Assembly: GCF_963511525.1 (NCBI RefSeq) | Contig: NZ_CAUPIY010000003.1 | Span: forward strand, 171,712-235,711 | Length of the DNA: 64,000 bases | Reading direction: 5' to 3' | Source of the DNA: Mobiluncus sp963511525 | GTDB lineage: Bacteria; Actinomycetota; Actinomycetes; Actinomycetales; Actinomycetaceae | Shown: positions 35,155 to 43,126 of the stretch, one piece after another | How positions within the stretch are numbered: position 1 is the first letter of the stretch | How the letters are laid out: each line of letters begins with the position of its first letter | The notes under the pieces: model-generated | What the model saw: the letters and a program-made list of their open reading frames with translations, nothing else | Database searches by the model: none | What the model was told of the DNA's origin: nothing | Made by a program: the position numbers and the translations under genes

Positions 35155-36528
35155 ATGTCTAAAACCACTATTGGACCCAACTGGGTCGACCACCCCGAAT
35201 GGGGCTTCGATACTCTGCAAATTCATGCCGGCTACACCGGCGATCCGACCACGGGCACGCAAACGGTGCCTATTTATGCCACGAACGCGTTTCACTTCCC
35301 GAGTGTGGAATCGGCGGCTGCCCGTTTTGCTTTGCAGGAACTGGGGCCCATCTATTCTCGCTTAGGCAATCCCACCAACGATGCTTTGGAAGCCCGGATT
35401 GCCGCACTGGAAGGCGGGGTCGGGGCGATTGCCACCGGGTCGGGGCAAGCTGCCATCACGCTAGCTATTTTGACTTTGGCATCGAAAGGTCAAAATGTGG
35501 TGGCTTCAAACTCGATTTACGGGGGCACGTTCAACCTGTTGGGCCACACTTTGGAACGCCTGGGTATCGAGGTACGTTTTGTTGATAATCCTCGTGACAT
35601 TAGCCAGTGGGCGGCCCGTACGGACGCGAACACGGCGGCTTACTACGGGGAGCTGGTGCCTAATCCGCAGGGCGACGTGCTGGATCTGGAGCCCTTGGCT
35701 CAAACCGCGCACCAAGCCGGGGTTCCACTCGTTGTCGACAATACGGTTCCCACCCCTTACCTGTGCCGTCCCATCGAGTTCGGGGCGGATATCGTGGTGC
35801 ACTCCGCCACCAAGTATCTGGGCGGACATGGTTCAGCCATGCTCGGTATCGTGGTTGATTCCGGTCGTTTCGATTACGCCGCGGCGAAAGCGGCCCCGCG
35901 TTTCCCCGGTTTCAACACTCCCGACCCCTCCTATCACGGCGTTGTTTATGCCCGTGATTTCGGTGTTCAAGGGGCGTTGGGGGCGAACCTGGCGTTTATT
36001 TTGAAGGCGCGGGTAGAAGGCCAGCGCGACCTCGGTTTCGTAGCTTCGCCCTTCGCGGTATGGGCAGTAGGACTGGGAGTGGATACGTTGAGCTTGCGGA
36101 TGGAACGCCACATTGCCAACACTCGTCGAGTCGCTGAATTCCTGGAGTCCCAGGTCGGCGGTGGCTTAGTAGAGACGGTGCGGTGGTCCTCGCTGCCCTC
36201 CTCCCCCTTCTATGCCTTGGCGCAAAAATATACTCCGAAGGGGTGCGGTTCCCTGCTGAACTTTGATCTGACTGGCGGTCTGGAAGCCGGTAAAGCGTTC
36301 ATCAATTCCCTGGAATTGTTGGCAAATGTCGCTAATATCGGAGACGTGCGCTCCCTCGCGATTCACCCGGCCTCCACGACTCACGCCCAGCTGACTACAG
36401 CTGAGCTGCTGGCACAGGGCATTACCCCCGGCACCGTCAGGCTGTCGATTGGCATTGAAGATCCCCAGGACATCGTGGCTGACATTGAGCGCGGTCTGGC
36501 CGCGGCACGGCAGGCGAATGCCGCGTAA
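35155..36528 (+). CDS. metY: O-acetylhomoserine (thiol)-lyase
   Basis: A protein of 457 residues of the PLP-dependent Cys/Met metabolism family. PLP lysine is in HSATKYLGGHGS (about 215-226); other landmarks are YSRLGNPTNDALEARIAAL, ATGSGQAAITLA and DVRSLAIHPASTTHAQ. It makes homocysteine directly from O-acetylhomoserine and sulfide. AAAGGA sits 7 bases before the ATG. It is the first gene of metY-metF-metE-metX and its long 5' region carries the structured leader, so control is probably at the RNA level. Annotated elsewhere as bifunctional O-acetylhomoserine/O-acetylserine sulfhydrylase. Confidence 0.95.
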   Translation: MSKTTIGPNWVDHPEWGFDTLQIHAGYTGDPTTGTQTVPIYATNAFHFPSVESAAARFALQELGPIYSRLGNPTNDALEARIAALEGGVGAIATGSGQAAITLAILTLASKGQNVVASNSIYGGTFNLLGHTLERLGIEVRFVDNPRDISQWAARTDANTAAYYGELVPNPQGDVLDLEPLAQTAHQAGVPLVVDNTVPTPYLCRPIEFGADIVVHSATKYLGGHGSAMLGIVVDSGRFDYAAAKAAPRFPGFNTPDPSYHGVVYARDFGVQGALGANLAFILKARVEGQRDLGFVASPFAVWAVGLGVDTLSLRMERHIANTRRVAEFLESQVGGGLVETVRWSSLPSSPFYALAQKYTPKGCGSLLNFDLTGGLEAGKAFINSLELLANVANIGDVRSLAIHPASTTHAQLTTAELLAQGITPGTVRLSIGIEDPQDIVADIERGLAAARQANAA

Positions 36529-36561
36529 CTGGAGGAAACTATTACTCGCTTAGGAAAACTG

Positions 36562-37581
36562 ATGACTATCAAAGACCTCTATGCGGCTCCTGGCCACGCT
36601 GTCTCGCCTCCTCGGGGGGACAACGCTGCGCCTCACGAGGCCGGGTCTGGGCGTGACCTGCGGGTGTCGTATGAGCTGTACCCGCCGCGCAATGCCCGAC
36701 CAACTTCCCAGGCATGGGCGGGCATAGACCGGCTGTTAGATTCTCGTCCCGATTACGTCTCGGTCACGTTTGGAACGAGCGGTACATCACCGGACGCTTC
36801 ACAATCTGTCCTGTGGCACGCTTTGAAGCGTTCGGGACGGCCCGTCCTGGCCCATCTGACCTGCGTGGGAAAGACCCGAGCGAACCTGGTGGGAATCATC
36901 CGGGACATGATGGACTTGGGTGTGCGTGATTTCCTCGCGCTGCGCGGGGACGATATGCCTGAGGATGAGCAGGGAAAACCGGAACCAGACGAATTTGACC
37001 GAGCGTTCCAACTCGTGCAGCTGATTCGAGAGGTTTCCGCCGATTACCTCGGGGATGCTCACGCCGTCAGTATCGCGGTGGCCGCCTATCCGGCAGGCAG
37101 CATCCAAACCCGCACGGATGCGGTTCAGGCTCTGGTGGAAAAGCAGGCGGCCGGCGCCGATTTTGCTATCACTCAGGTGTTTTACCGAGCCCAGGACTAT
37201 GCCGAGTTGGTTCAGTCGGCAACGTACCAGGGCGTGACGATACCCATTGTTCCGGGAATTATTCCGTTTACAGATGTCAGCCGCCTCCAGCGGCTGGAAG
37301 GTCTCACCGGGGTCCCGGTACCGGAAAGGATTAAGACCATAGCGAATATCACCGATCCCGCCGAGAGAATCTTGGAGAGCTTGGGCGCTACCCTGGACTT
37401 CGTCAACGACCTCATCGAAGCCAACTCACCCGGCATTCACTTCTATACTTTCAATCGGCCCCGGCCGGTCTTGGACCTGGTGGAACACCTGCGTTCTCGC
37501 GGTTTTGCTCACGTGGACCAGGAGGATTCACACGACCTGCTCGGCCTGATGAACGCCGCCATGCACCGCATCTCCCCTTGA
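36562..37581 (+). CDS. metF: Methylenetetrahydrofolate reductase
   Basis: A protein of 339 residues, a flavin-dependent TIM barrel. Landmarks: VSYELYPPRN near residue 35, DYVSVTFGTSG, AHLTCVGKTRANLV, FLALRGDDMPEDEQG, GADFAITQVFYRAQDY (FAD region) and GIHFYTFNRP near the C-terminus. It reduces 5,10-methylene-THF to 5-methyl-THF, the methyl donor for MetE. The first ~30 residues are a non-conserved, Pro/Gly-rich extension. AGGAAAA precedes the ATG. It lies 33 bases after metY. Confidence 0.94.
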   Translation: MTIKDLYAAPGHAVSPPRGDNAAPHEAGSGRDLRVSYELYPPRNARPTSQAWAGIDRLLDSRPDYVSVTFGTSGTSPDASQSVLWHALKRSGRPVLAHLTCVGKTRANLVGIIRDMMDLGVRDFLALRGDDMPEDEQGKPEPDEFDRAFQLVQLIREVSADYLGDAHAVSIAVAAYPAGSIQTRTDAVQALVEKQAAGADFAITQVFYRAQDYAELVQSATYQGVTIPIVPGIIPFTDVSRLQRLEGLTGVPVPERIKTIANITDPAERILESLGATLDFVNDLIEANSPGIHFYTFNRPRPVLDLVEHLRSRGFAHVDQEDSHDLLGLMNAAMHRISP

Positions 37582-37594
37582 GACGGAGAACCCG

Positions 37595-37648
37595 ATGAAA
37601 CCAACCGAACCGAACTTAACAACGAAAACACACATTAGAACCTACTGA
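37595..37648 (+). other. Possible 17-residue ORF between metF and metE
   Basis: The frame MKPTEPNLTTKTHIRTY starts at an ATG with GGAGAA upstream and ends two bases before the AGGGAA ribosome site of metE. Three codons are Lys/Arg and five are Thr. It might couple translation or act as a leader peptide, or be chance. No homology can be claimed. Confidence 0.15.
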
Positions 37649-37663
37649 AGGGAATTTTAGAAA

Positions 37664-39979
37664 ATGACTGAAAAGCAGCCTTTTCCCGCCGCGACTGTTG
37701 CGGGATACCCACGAATTGGCGCGAACCGCGAACTGAAGCGGAGCCTAGAGCACTATTGGGCTCAAAAAATCGACCGCGCCACTTTCGATGCCCAGATAAA
37801 GCAACAGTTGGCGACCCGAATCAACCACCTGAAAGATTTGGGATTGAACGAACCGGGGTCAAATCCCGCAGACTTTGTGCTCTATGACCAAGTCCTGACG
37901 CTGACTTGCGCCCTGGGAGCCGTACCCCAGCGTTTTGGTAACCTGGTACGCCCCGACGGTTCTCTGGACGTGGACGGAGAGTTCACCTTGGCGCGGGGTA
38001 TTGATGATAAGCCCGCTTTGGAAATGACCAAGTGGTTCGACACGAATTATCACTACCTGGTTCCTGAAATCGGCCCCTACACTCAGATTTCCGCCGTAGC
38101 TAATCCATGGCTGGAACAGGTCAAGGCTGGGGGCCCTGCGCTGCGTCCAGTCCTCATCGGTCCGGTTACCTACCTGTTGGGTGCCAAACCCAGTGCGGAC
38201 GCTCCGGCACATTTCCAACCGCTACAGCGACTAGACGCGGTGTTGGCTGTGTTCGAGGTTTTCCTCAGACAGTTCGCGGCGGCCGGAGTGACTTGGGTGC
38301 AGCTTGATGAACCGGCTTTGGTGTGTGACACCTGGTCCACTTCCCGCGAGGAAGTGCTGGCGGCGGCTCGTAAGACTTACGAATTCCTGAGCAAACTGAC
38401 CAATCGCCCCCAAATTATTGTCAACGCCCCCTACGGGCCGCTGGGTCTCGATGGGCTGAACGTGCTGAGCGCCACCGATGTGGAAGCCATCGGTCTGGAC
38501 TTGGTCGCCGGCCCGGTACCTAGCAGCGAGGACCTGCAGACTCTCGGGAACAAAACTCTGGTGGCGGGCATCGTTTCGGGTCGCAACGTGTGGCGTACCG
38601 ACTTGCACCAGGCTCTCGAGACTTTACAGACGATTCACCTGGTCGTCCCGAGCCTCAGCGTGTCCACCTCGACTTCGCTGCAACACGTCCCCCACGACGC
38701 GATCAGAGAAACGTCCCTGGACCCACAAGTGCGTTCCTGGTTGGCTTTTGCGGACCAAAAGATTGCCGAGGTACAGACTTTGGCGCGAGGCTTGGCAGAT
38801 CCCAGTTCCATTGCCGCTGAGTTGGCGGAAAATGCCGAAATCTTGGCTTCCCGCGCCAACCATCCGGGAGTGAAACGAGCCGAGGTGCGTCAGGCTACCG
38901 CGGCCGTGACGGCGGCTGACCGGACGCGTGCCCCCTATCCGCAGCGTTTGGCGGCACAAGCCGAGATCCTGCAGTTGCCGTTGCTGCCCACCACCACGAT
39001 TGGTTCTTTCCCGCAAACCACCGAGATTCGCCAGGCACGGGCTGCGTTCCGCCGTCACGAAATCGACGAGGCTCAATATGATGAGGAAATCCGCAATGAG
39101 ATAGCCCGGGTCGTGAAGCTGCAGGAAGATCTCGGTTTGGATGTGCTGGTACACGGGGAAGCTGAACGCAACGACATGGTGCAGTTCTTCGCCGAAAACC
39201 TAGAAGGTTTCGCCACCACGGAACACGGCTGGGTGCAGTCTTACGGTTCGCGCTGTACTCGACCCTCGATTCTGTGGGGGGACGTCACGCGTTCCCACCC
39301 CATGACAGTCGAGTGGTCGACTTATGCCCAATCCCTCACCGCAAAGCCGATGAAGGGGATGCTGACCGGCCCCGTCACCATCATGGCGTGGTCTTTTGTT
39401 CGCGACGACGAGTCTCGTGCGGAGGTTGCGGATCAGCTGGGGTTGGCACTGCGCGCTGAAATCGCCGACCTCAATGCGGCTGGCATCAAAATCGTGCAGG
39501 TGGATGAACCGGCCATCCGCGAGCTGTTGCCGCTGCGCGCAGCCGGGCGGGAGAAATATTTGCAATGGTCAGTGGGGGCTTTCCGTTTGGCCACCGGCGG
39601 GGCACCGAAAGAGCTGCAAATCCACACTCACCTGTGCTATTCCGAGTTCAACGTGGTAGTGGACGCGATTGATCACCTGGATGCGGATGTCACCTCGATT
39701 GAGGCCAGCCGCTCCAAGATGGATATTTTGCCGGCAGTGCACGAGCACGGTTTCGAGCGCGGGCTGGGGCCGGGGATTTGGGATATTCACTCGCCGCGGG
39801 TGCCGAAACTCGATGAGGAAGTGGGTCTGCTGGAAAAGGCTGTCGCCGCTTTGGATCCCCACCAAGTTTGGGTCAACCCGGACTGCGGGTTGAAAACCCG
39901 CGCCTACCCCGAAACGGTGGCCACCTTAGAGAACCTGGTCGGAGCCGCGAAGGCGGTGCGCACGAAACTCGAAGCCTGA
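37664..39979 (+). CDS. metE: Cobalamin-independent methionine synthase
   Basis: A protein of 771 residues with two related barrels. The N-terminal one starts GYPRIGANRELKRSLEHYW. The catalytic C-terminal one has TTTIGSFPQT (about 445), the zinc ligands in HTHLCYSEF (His and Cys, about 655) and NPDCGLKTR (Cys, about 740), and IEASRSKMD (Glu). It moves the methyl group of 5-methyl-THF polyglutamate to homocysteine and needs no B12. AAGGGAA sits about 10 bases before the ATG. It follows metF in the same transcript. Confidence 0.97.
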   Translation: MTEKQPFPAATVAGYPRIGANRELKRSLEHYWAQKIDRATFDAQIKQQLATRINHLKDLGLNEPGSNPADFVLYDQVLTLTCALGAVPQRFGNLVRPDGSLDVDGEFTLARGIDDKPALEMTKWFDTNYHYLVPEIGPYTQISAVANPWLEQVKAGGPALRPVLIGPVTYLLGAKPSADAPAHFQPLQRLDAVLAVFEVFLRQFAAAGVTWVQLDEPALVCDTWSTSREEVLAAARKTYEFLSKLTNRPQIIVNAPYGPLGLDGLNVLSATDVEAIGLDLVAGPVPSSEDLQTLGNKTLVAGIVSGRNVWRTDLHQALETLQTIHLVVPSLSVSTSTSLQHVPHDAIRETSLDPQVRSWLAFADQKIAEVQTLARGLADPSSIAAELAENAEILASRANHPGVKRAEVRQATAAVTAADRTRAPYPQRLAAQAEILQLPLLPTTTIGSFPQTTEIRQARAAFRRHEIDEAQYDEEIRNEIARVVKLQEDLGLDVLVHGEAERNDMVQFFAENLEGFATTEHGWVQSYGSRCTRPSILWGDVTRSHPMTVEWSTYAQSLTAKPMKGMLTGPVTIMAWSFVRDDESRAEVADQLGLALRAEIADLNAAGIKIVQVDEPAIRELLPLRAAGREKYLQWSVGAFRLATGGAPKELQIHTHLCYSEFNVVVDAIDHLDADVTSIEASRSKMDILPAVHEHGFERGLGPGIWDIHSPRVPKLDEEVGLLEKAVAALDPHQVWVNPDCGLKTRAYPETVATLENLVGAAKAVRTKLEA

Positions 39980-40009
39980 ACCTGAAAACCGTCGAGCCTA
40001 AGGATAGCG

Positions 40010-41143
40010 ATGCCCGAAACGAGTGAGTTGATACCGGTCAGTGGAGCTTGGAAACCCACTGACCCCAAAGGAAACCGCCAGTTTGCGGCACTGGGAATGC
40101 TGAAGCTGGAGGGCGGGTCAGCCCTGCCAGGCGCTCGGCTCGCCTTTGAAACTTTCGGCACTTTGAATGCGGACAAGTCCAACGCTATCCTCATCAATCA
40201 CGCTCTCACCGGAGATTCTCATGTGTACGGTGAAGACGGGCCGGGCCACGTCACACCAGGATGGTGGAACGAGGTCGTCGGGCCCGGTGCCGCGGTGGAT
40301 ACGAATCGGTGGTTTGTGGTTTGTCCCAACGTTTTAGGTGGTTGTCAAGGTTCGACCGGCCCCGCCAGCTTGGCCCCGAACGGGCGCGCCTGGGGGTCAC
40401 GTTTTCCCCTGCTGACGACCCGCGATCAGGTGGCGGCGGAAAAAATCCTCATGGATCAGCTCGGTATTCCTCGCTGGTTTGCGGTCATCGGCTGTTCGCA
40501 CGGGGGACACCGGGCACTGGAGTGGGCGGTGACTTATCCCGAACAGGTGGAGCGGCTGGTGGCGGTGGCTACCGGCTGCGCCACCACCGCTGAACAGGCT
40601 GCTTGGTGCCATGTGCAGATGCACGTGCTGGAACTGGACACGAATTTTCGCAACGGCGACTATTACGATAATCCCCCCGGTCAGGGGCCATTCCGTGGGT
40701 TAGCTTTGGCGCGGGAAGTGGCACACACTACGTACCGTTCACCCAAGGAACTGCAGGAGCGGTTCGGGCGCGATCCGGGCTACCGTGAAGATCCGCTCTC
40801 GGGAGGCCGTTTGGCTGTGCAGTCTTACCTGGACTATCACGGGGTGAAGTTGGCGAAACGCTTTGATGCCGGGTCCTACCTGGCGCTGACTCGCTCAATG
40901 CTGACTCACGACGTGGGGCGAGGCCGGGGCGGTTTAGAAGTCGCGCTCTCTCGGGTGCAGGCTCGCGTCCTGGCCTTGGGAGTAGACTCTGACCGGCTGT
41001 TTTACCCTTCCCAAACGCAGCAGCTGGCGCGTCTGACTCGTCGCAGCGAGGCGGTCATCATTCATTCCGATTCCGGTCATGATGGTTTCTTGATTGAAAA
41101 CGAACCTGTCGGCCAGGCCATCGGTGAGTTCCTCGCCGCTTAG
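40010..41143 (+). CDS. metX: Homoserine O-acetyltransferase
   Basis: A protein of 377 residues, alpha/beta hydrolase fold. The nucleophile elbow is VIGCSHGGHRALEW (Ser about 163; many homologues read GGSMGGMQALEW). Catalytic Asp and His are near DSDRLFYPSQ and SDSGHDGFL. Upstream sits the family segment TGDSHVYG and WGSRFPLLTTRDQV. It makes the O-acetylhomoserine used by MetY, so the operon is self-contained from homoserine to methionine. AAGGA lies 5 bases before the ATG, 30 bases after metE. Confidence 0.94.
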   Translation: MPETSELIPVSGAWKPTDPKGNRQFAALGMLKLEGGSALPGARLAFETFGTLNADKSNAILINHALTGDSHVYGEDGPGHVTPGWWNEVVGPGAAVDTNRWFVVCPNVLGGCQGSTGPASLAPNGRAWGSRFPLLTTRDQVAAEKILMDQLGIPRWFAVIGCSHGGHRALEWAVTYPEQVERLVAVATGCATTAEQAAWCHVQMHVLELDTNFRNGDYYDNPPGQGPFRGLALAREVAHTTYRSPKELQERFGRDPGYREDPLSGGRLAVQSYLDYHGVKLAKRFDAGSYLALTRSMLTHDVGRGRGGLEVALSRVQARVLALGVDSDRLFYPSQTQQLARLTRRSEAVIIHSDSGHDGFLIENEPVGQAIGEFLAA

Positions 41144-41266
41144 GTCACTCCTCTGGCTAATGATGGGCTGACTCAGCGCCCTGTCAGCTAACGCTTCGGC
41201 CACAATGTGTTAGCGCCACAGCCTTGGGAAATCAGCCATTGTCCCGCCGCGCCACACCGGTCGCGT

Positions 41267-41278
41267 TAGAATTTGAGA
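41267..41278 (+). promoter_or_regulatory. Candidate leaderless -10 of the alpha/beta hydrolase gene
   Basis: TAGAAT (41267-41272) then six bases and the ATG at 41279. There is no Shine-Dalgarno sequence. The preceding gap also holds an imperfect hairpin with GCTAAC/GTTAGC arms (about 41187-41214) that may end the met transcript. Confidence 0.45.
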
Positions 41279-42748
41279 ATGCGATACCTGCCTGACGTAC
41301 TGGGACCCGGATTTGGCGCCGCTAAACTCCAGTTAGAACCTGATCAGATTTCCCCGCGCTCTGCTACCTTGGTGCGCTACACTCCCGCAGAGGATCCAAA
41401 ATCACAGTTGCCCGACCGCGTAGTTCCGGTTAACGTGAAACCAGGTGGGGGTCTCAATCAAGGCAGTTTCCGGATCCTCCCGCCCTCAGCTAGCCCGCAG
41501 CAGCGTGCCGGGAGCTACCACAATCATTTTGACGCGGCGGCACAGTGGGACGATTCACCCGCTCGAAACCTGGATTACCTGCAGGATTACCTAACTTCCG
41601 AGCTGCGGGGTCGCGAAATTGAAGTTGTTGATGAGCTTGATGCACCCTCAGCTCCGCAATTTATTGCCGTCTATGTCCACGGCTGGAATGACTATTTTTA
41701 TCAAGCCCACCTAGCCCGCATGATGGCCCATCTAGGTGCCGCGTTTTACGCGATTGACCTGCACCGTTACGGTCGCAATATGCCGCGTCAGTCGGGCATT
41801 ATTCCCTTCAACTGTTACGAGGACGATTACACCACCTACGACCGGGAGTTGGATTGGGCCATCGCCACCGCCCGTCAGGAGCATCCTGATTTGCCTGTAG
41901 TCGTGATGGGCCATTCCAACGGGGGTGCGGTAGTTTCCGGGTGGGCATCCCGGCACCACAATGCCTATGACGGCCTCATATTTATCTCTCCCTGGGTAGT
42001 GCAAGACGTATCGGGAATTCCCGGTGGGAATACGGTGCGCAACATCATTGCGAAGTATCTGCGGGGACTGCACGTACCGATGCTCGGCCCCGGGTCTACG
42101 GTTTACCAAGATTCTCTGATGGGATATGCCACTATCGGTTCTCCCCTGCCTCGTCGCTTGGTTCCATTTAGAAACGATCCGTCGGTGCACGGTTGGGTGA
42201 CGAACCCGCAATGGCGCATTAACAACGGTGCACCCATTCTATTTGGATGGCTCTCTGCCATCCTCAGCACCCAGCAGTGGTTGGTGGATCATGCTAGTTT
42301 TTCCAACCAGCCGGTGCTGTGCCTGACCGCAGCGCATGACCCGGACGATTTTTATCATCCTGAGATTGCCCGGGTTGACCAGCTAATGGCTCAGAGACGG
42401 AAATCTGCCGGAATGTCAGCTCTGCATCAGAACCTGTTAAAACACCGCCTATATTGGTCAACCATGTCAAAGGCTATTCTGGGCAAAGGCAATGCTTCTG
42501 AGCAGGAAACCCTCTATAAAACTGCACTTGTAGACTGGAGTGAGGCGGCTCGCCACACCGACACGGTATTGAATGGCAATCTCATCGAAGAACGGATTAA
42601 TACCCTCTACGGTCAGGTGGGCGGCGGATTAACGCTGCGTCAAATGTCCGGTTTGCATGACCTGACCCTGTCCCAGCCTTTGGAACGCGCCGAGTTTTTC
42701 GCGGAAGTCGCAGCCTGGATAGCTCGCTCCGGCATCCTCAGCAAATAA
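41279..42748 (+). CDS. Alpha/beta hydrolase, S33/lysophospholipase-like
   Basis: A protein of 489 residues from the ATG at 41279. Core features: YVHGWNDYFYQAHLARMM (oxyanion strand, about 129), AFYAIDLHRYGRN, the nucleophile VVMGHSNGGAVVSGW (Ser about 214), an acidic site in LTAAHDPDDFYHPE and a C-terminal SGLHDLTLS His. A long N-terminal segment (~120 residues) and an insertion between residues 230 and 330 make it larger than typical members. No signal peptide. The substrate cannot be told; monoacylglycerol or aryl esters are typical for the family. It is apparently monocistronic. Confidence 0.82.
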   Translation: MRYLPDVLGPGFGAAKLQLEPDQISPRSATLVRYTPAEDPKSQLPDRVVPVNVKPGGGLNQGSFRILPPSASPQQRAGSYHNHFDAAAQWDDSPARNLDYLQDYLTSELRGREIEVVDELDAPSAPQFIAVYVHGWNDYFYQAHLARMMAHLGAAFYAIDLHRYGRNMPRQSGIIPFNCYEDDYTTYDRELDWAIATARQEHPDLPVVVMGHSNGGAVVSGWASRHHNAYDGLIFISPWVVQDVSGIPGGNTVRNIIAKYLRGLHVPMLGPGSTVYQDSLMGYATIGSPLPRRLVPFRNDPSVHGWVTNPQWRINNGAPILFGWLSAILSTQQWLVDHASFSNQPVLCLTAAHDPDDFYHPEIARVDQLMAQRRKSAGMSALHQNLLKHRLYWSTMSKAILGKGNASEQETLYKTALVDWSEAARHTDTVLNGNLIEERINTLYGQVGGGLTLRQMSGLHDLTLSQPLERAEFFAEVAAWIARSGILSK

Positions 42749-42793
42749 GCAAATCTGCACCCAGATGCTTACTACCTGGATAGATATCCTTAT

Positions 42794-43117
42794 TTAAATC
42801 AGACTTAAGGGACAGCCGACACAGCGGAGGCGCTGCTGGTTGCTCACAGCGGTCAGGTCCCCCGGTGCGCAAGCCCCCTGAGCACAAGACACGTTTAGCG
42901 AGTTATTTCGGTCTGCCAACAGTCCAGTGCGGCGCAGATGCTCCAAGAGCAACTGTCCGTGTTCTCTACTCAGCCCACTGCGTCCCACCGCAGCTAGGAA
43001 CGTGGAACCTTGACACAGGGAGTCGATAAAAATTGCGGCACGAGATTCACTGGGTGCGCTCCGTGGTGCTCCGCCCGCAGCGGGCGTTGGGGATTTAGGG
43101 CCATCGGCGCTGTTCAT
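42794..43117 (-). CDS. FeoC-like small winged-helix protein with C-terminal cysteines
   Basis: A protein of 107 residues, 10 bases after the feoB stop. A helix-turn-helix-like stretch (LAAVGRSGLSREHGQLLLEH, about 41-60) is followed by four cysteines: CAQGAC (about 79-84) and CVGC near the C-terminus (about 99-102). That order, a winged helix then a Cys cluster downstream of FeoB, is the FeoC layout, where the cysteines bind an Fe-S cluster. The N-terminal 25 residues are Pro/Ala/Ser-rich. FeoC itself varies so much that this is a positional and pattern call. Confidence 0.55.
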   Translation of the reverse strand: MNSADGPKSPTPAAGGAPRSAPSESRAAIFIDSLCQGSTFLAAVGRSGLSREHGQLLLEHLRRTGLLADRNNSLNVSCAQGACAPGDLTAVSNQQRLRCVGCPLSLI

Positions 43118-43126
43118 AAGCTTACC

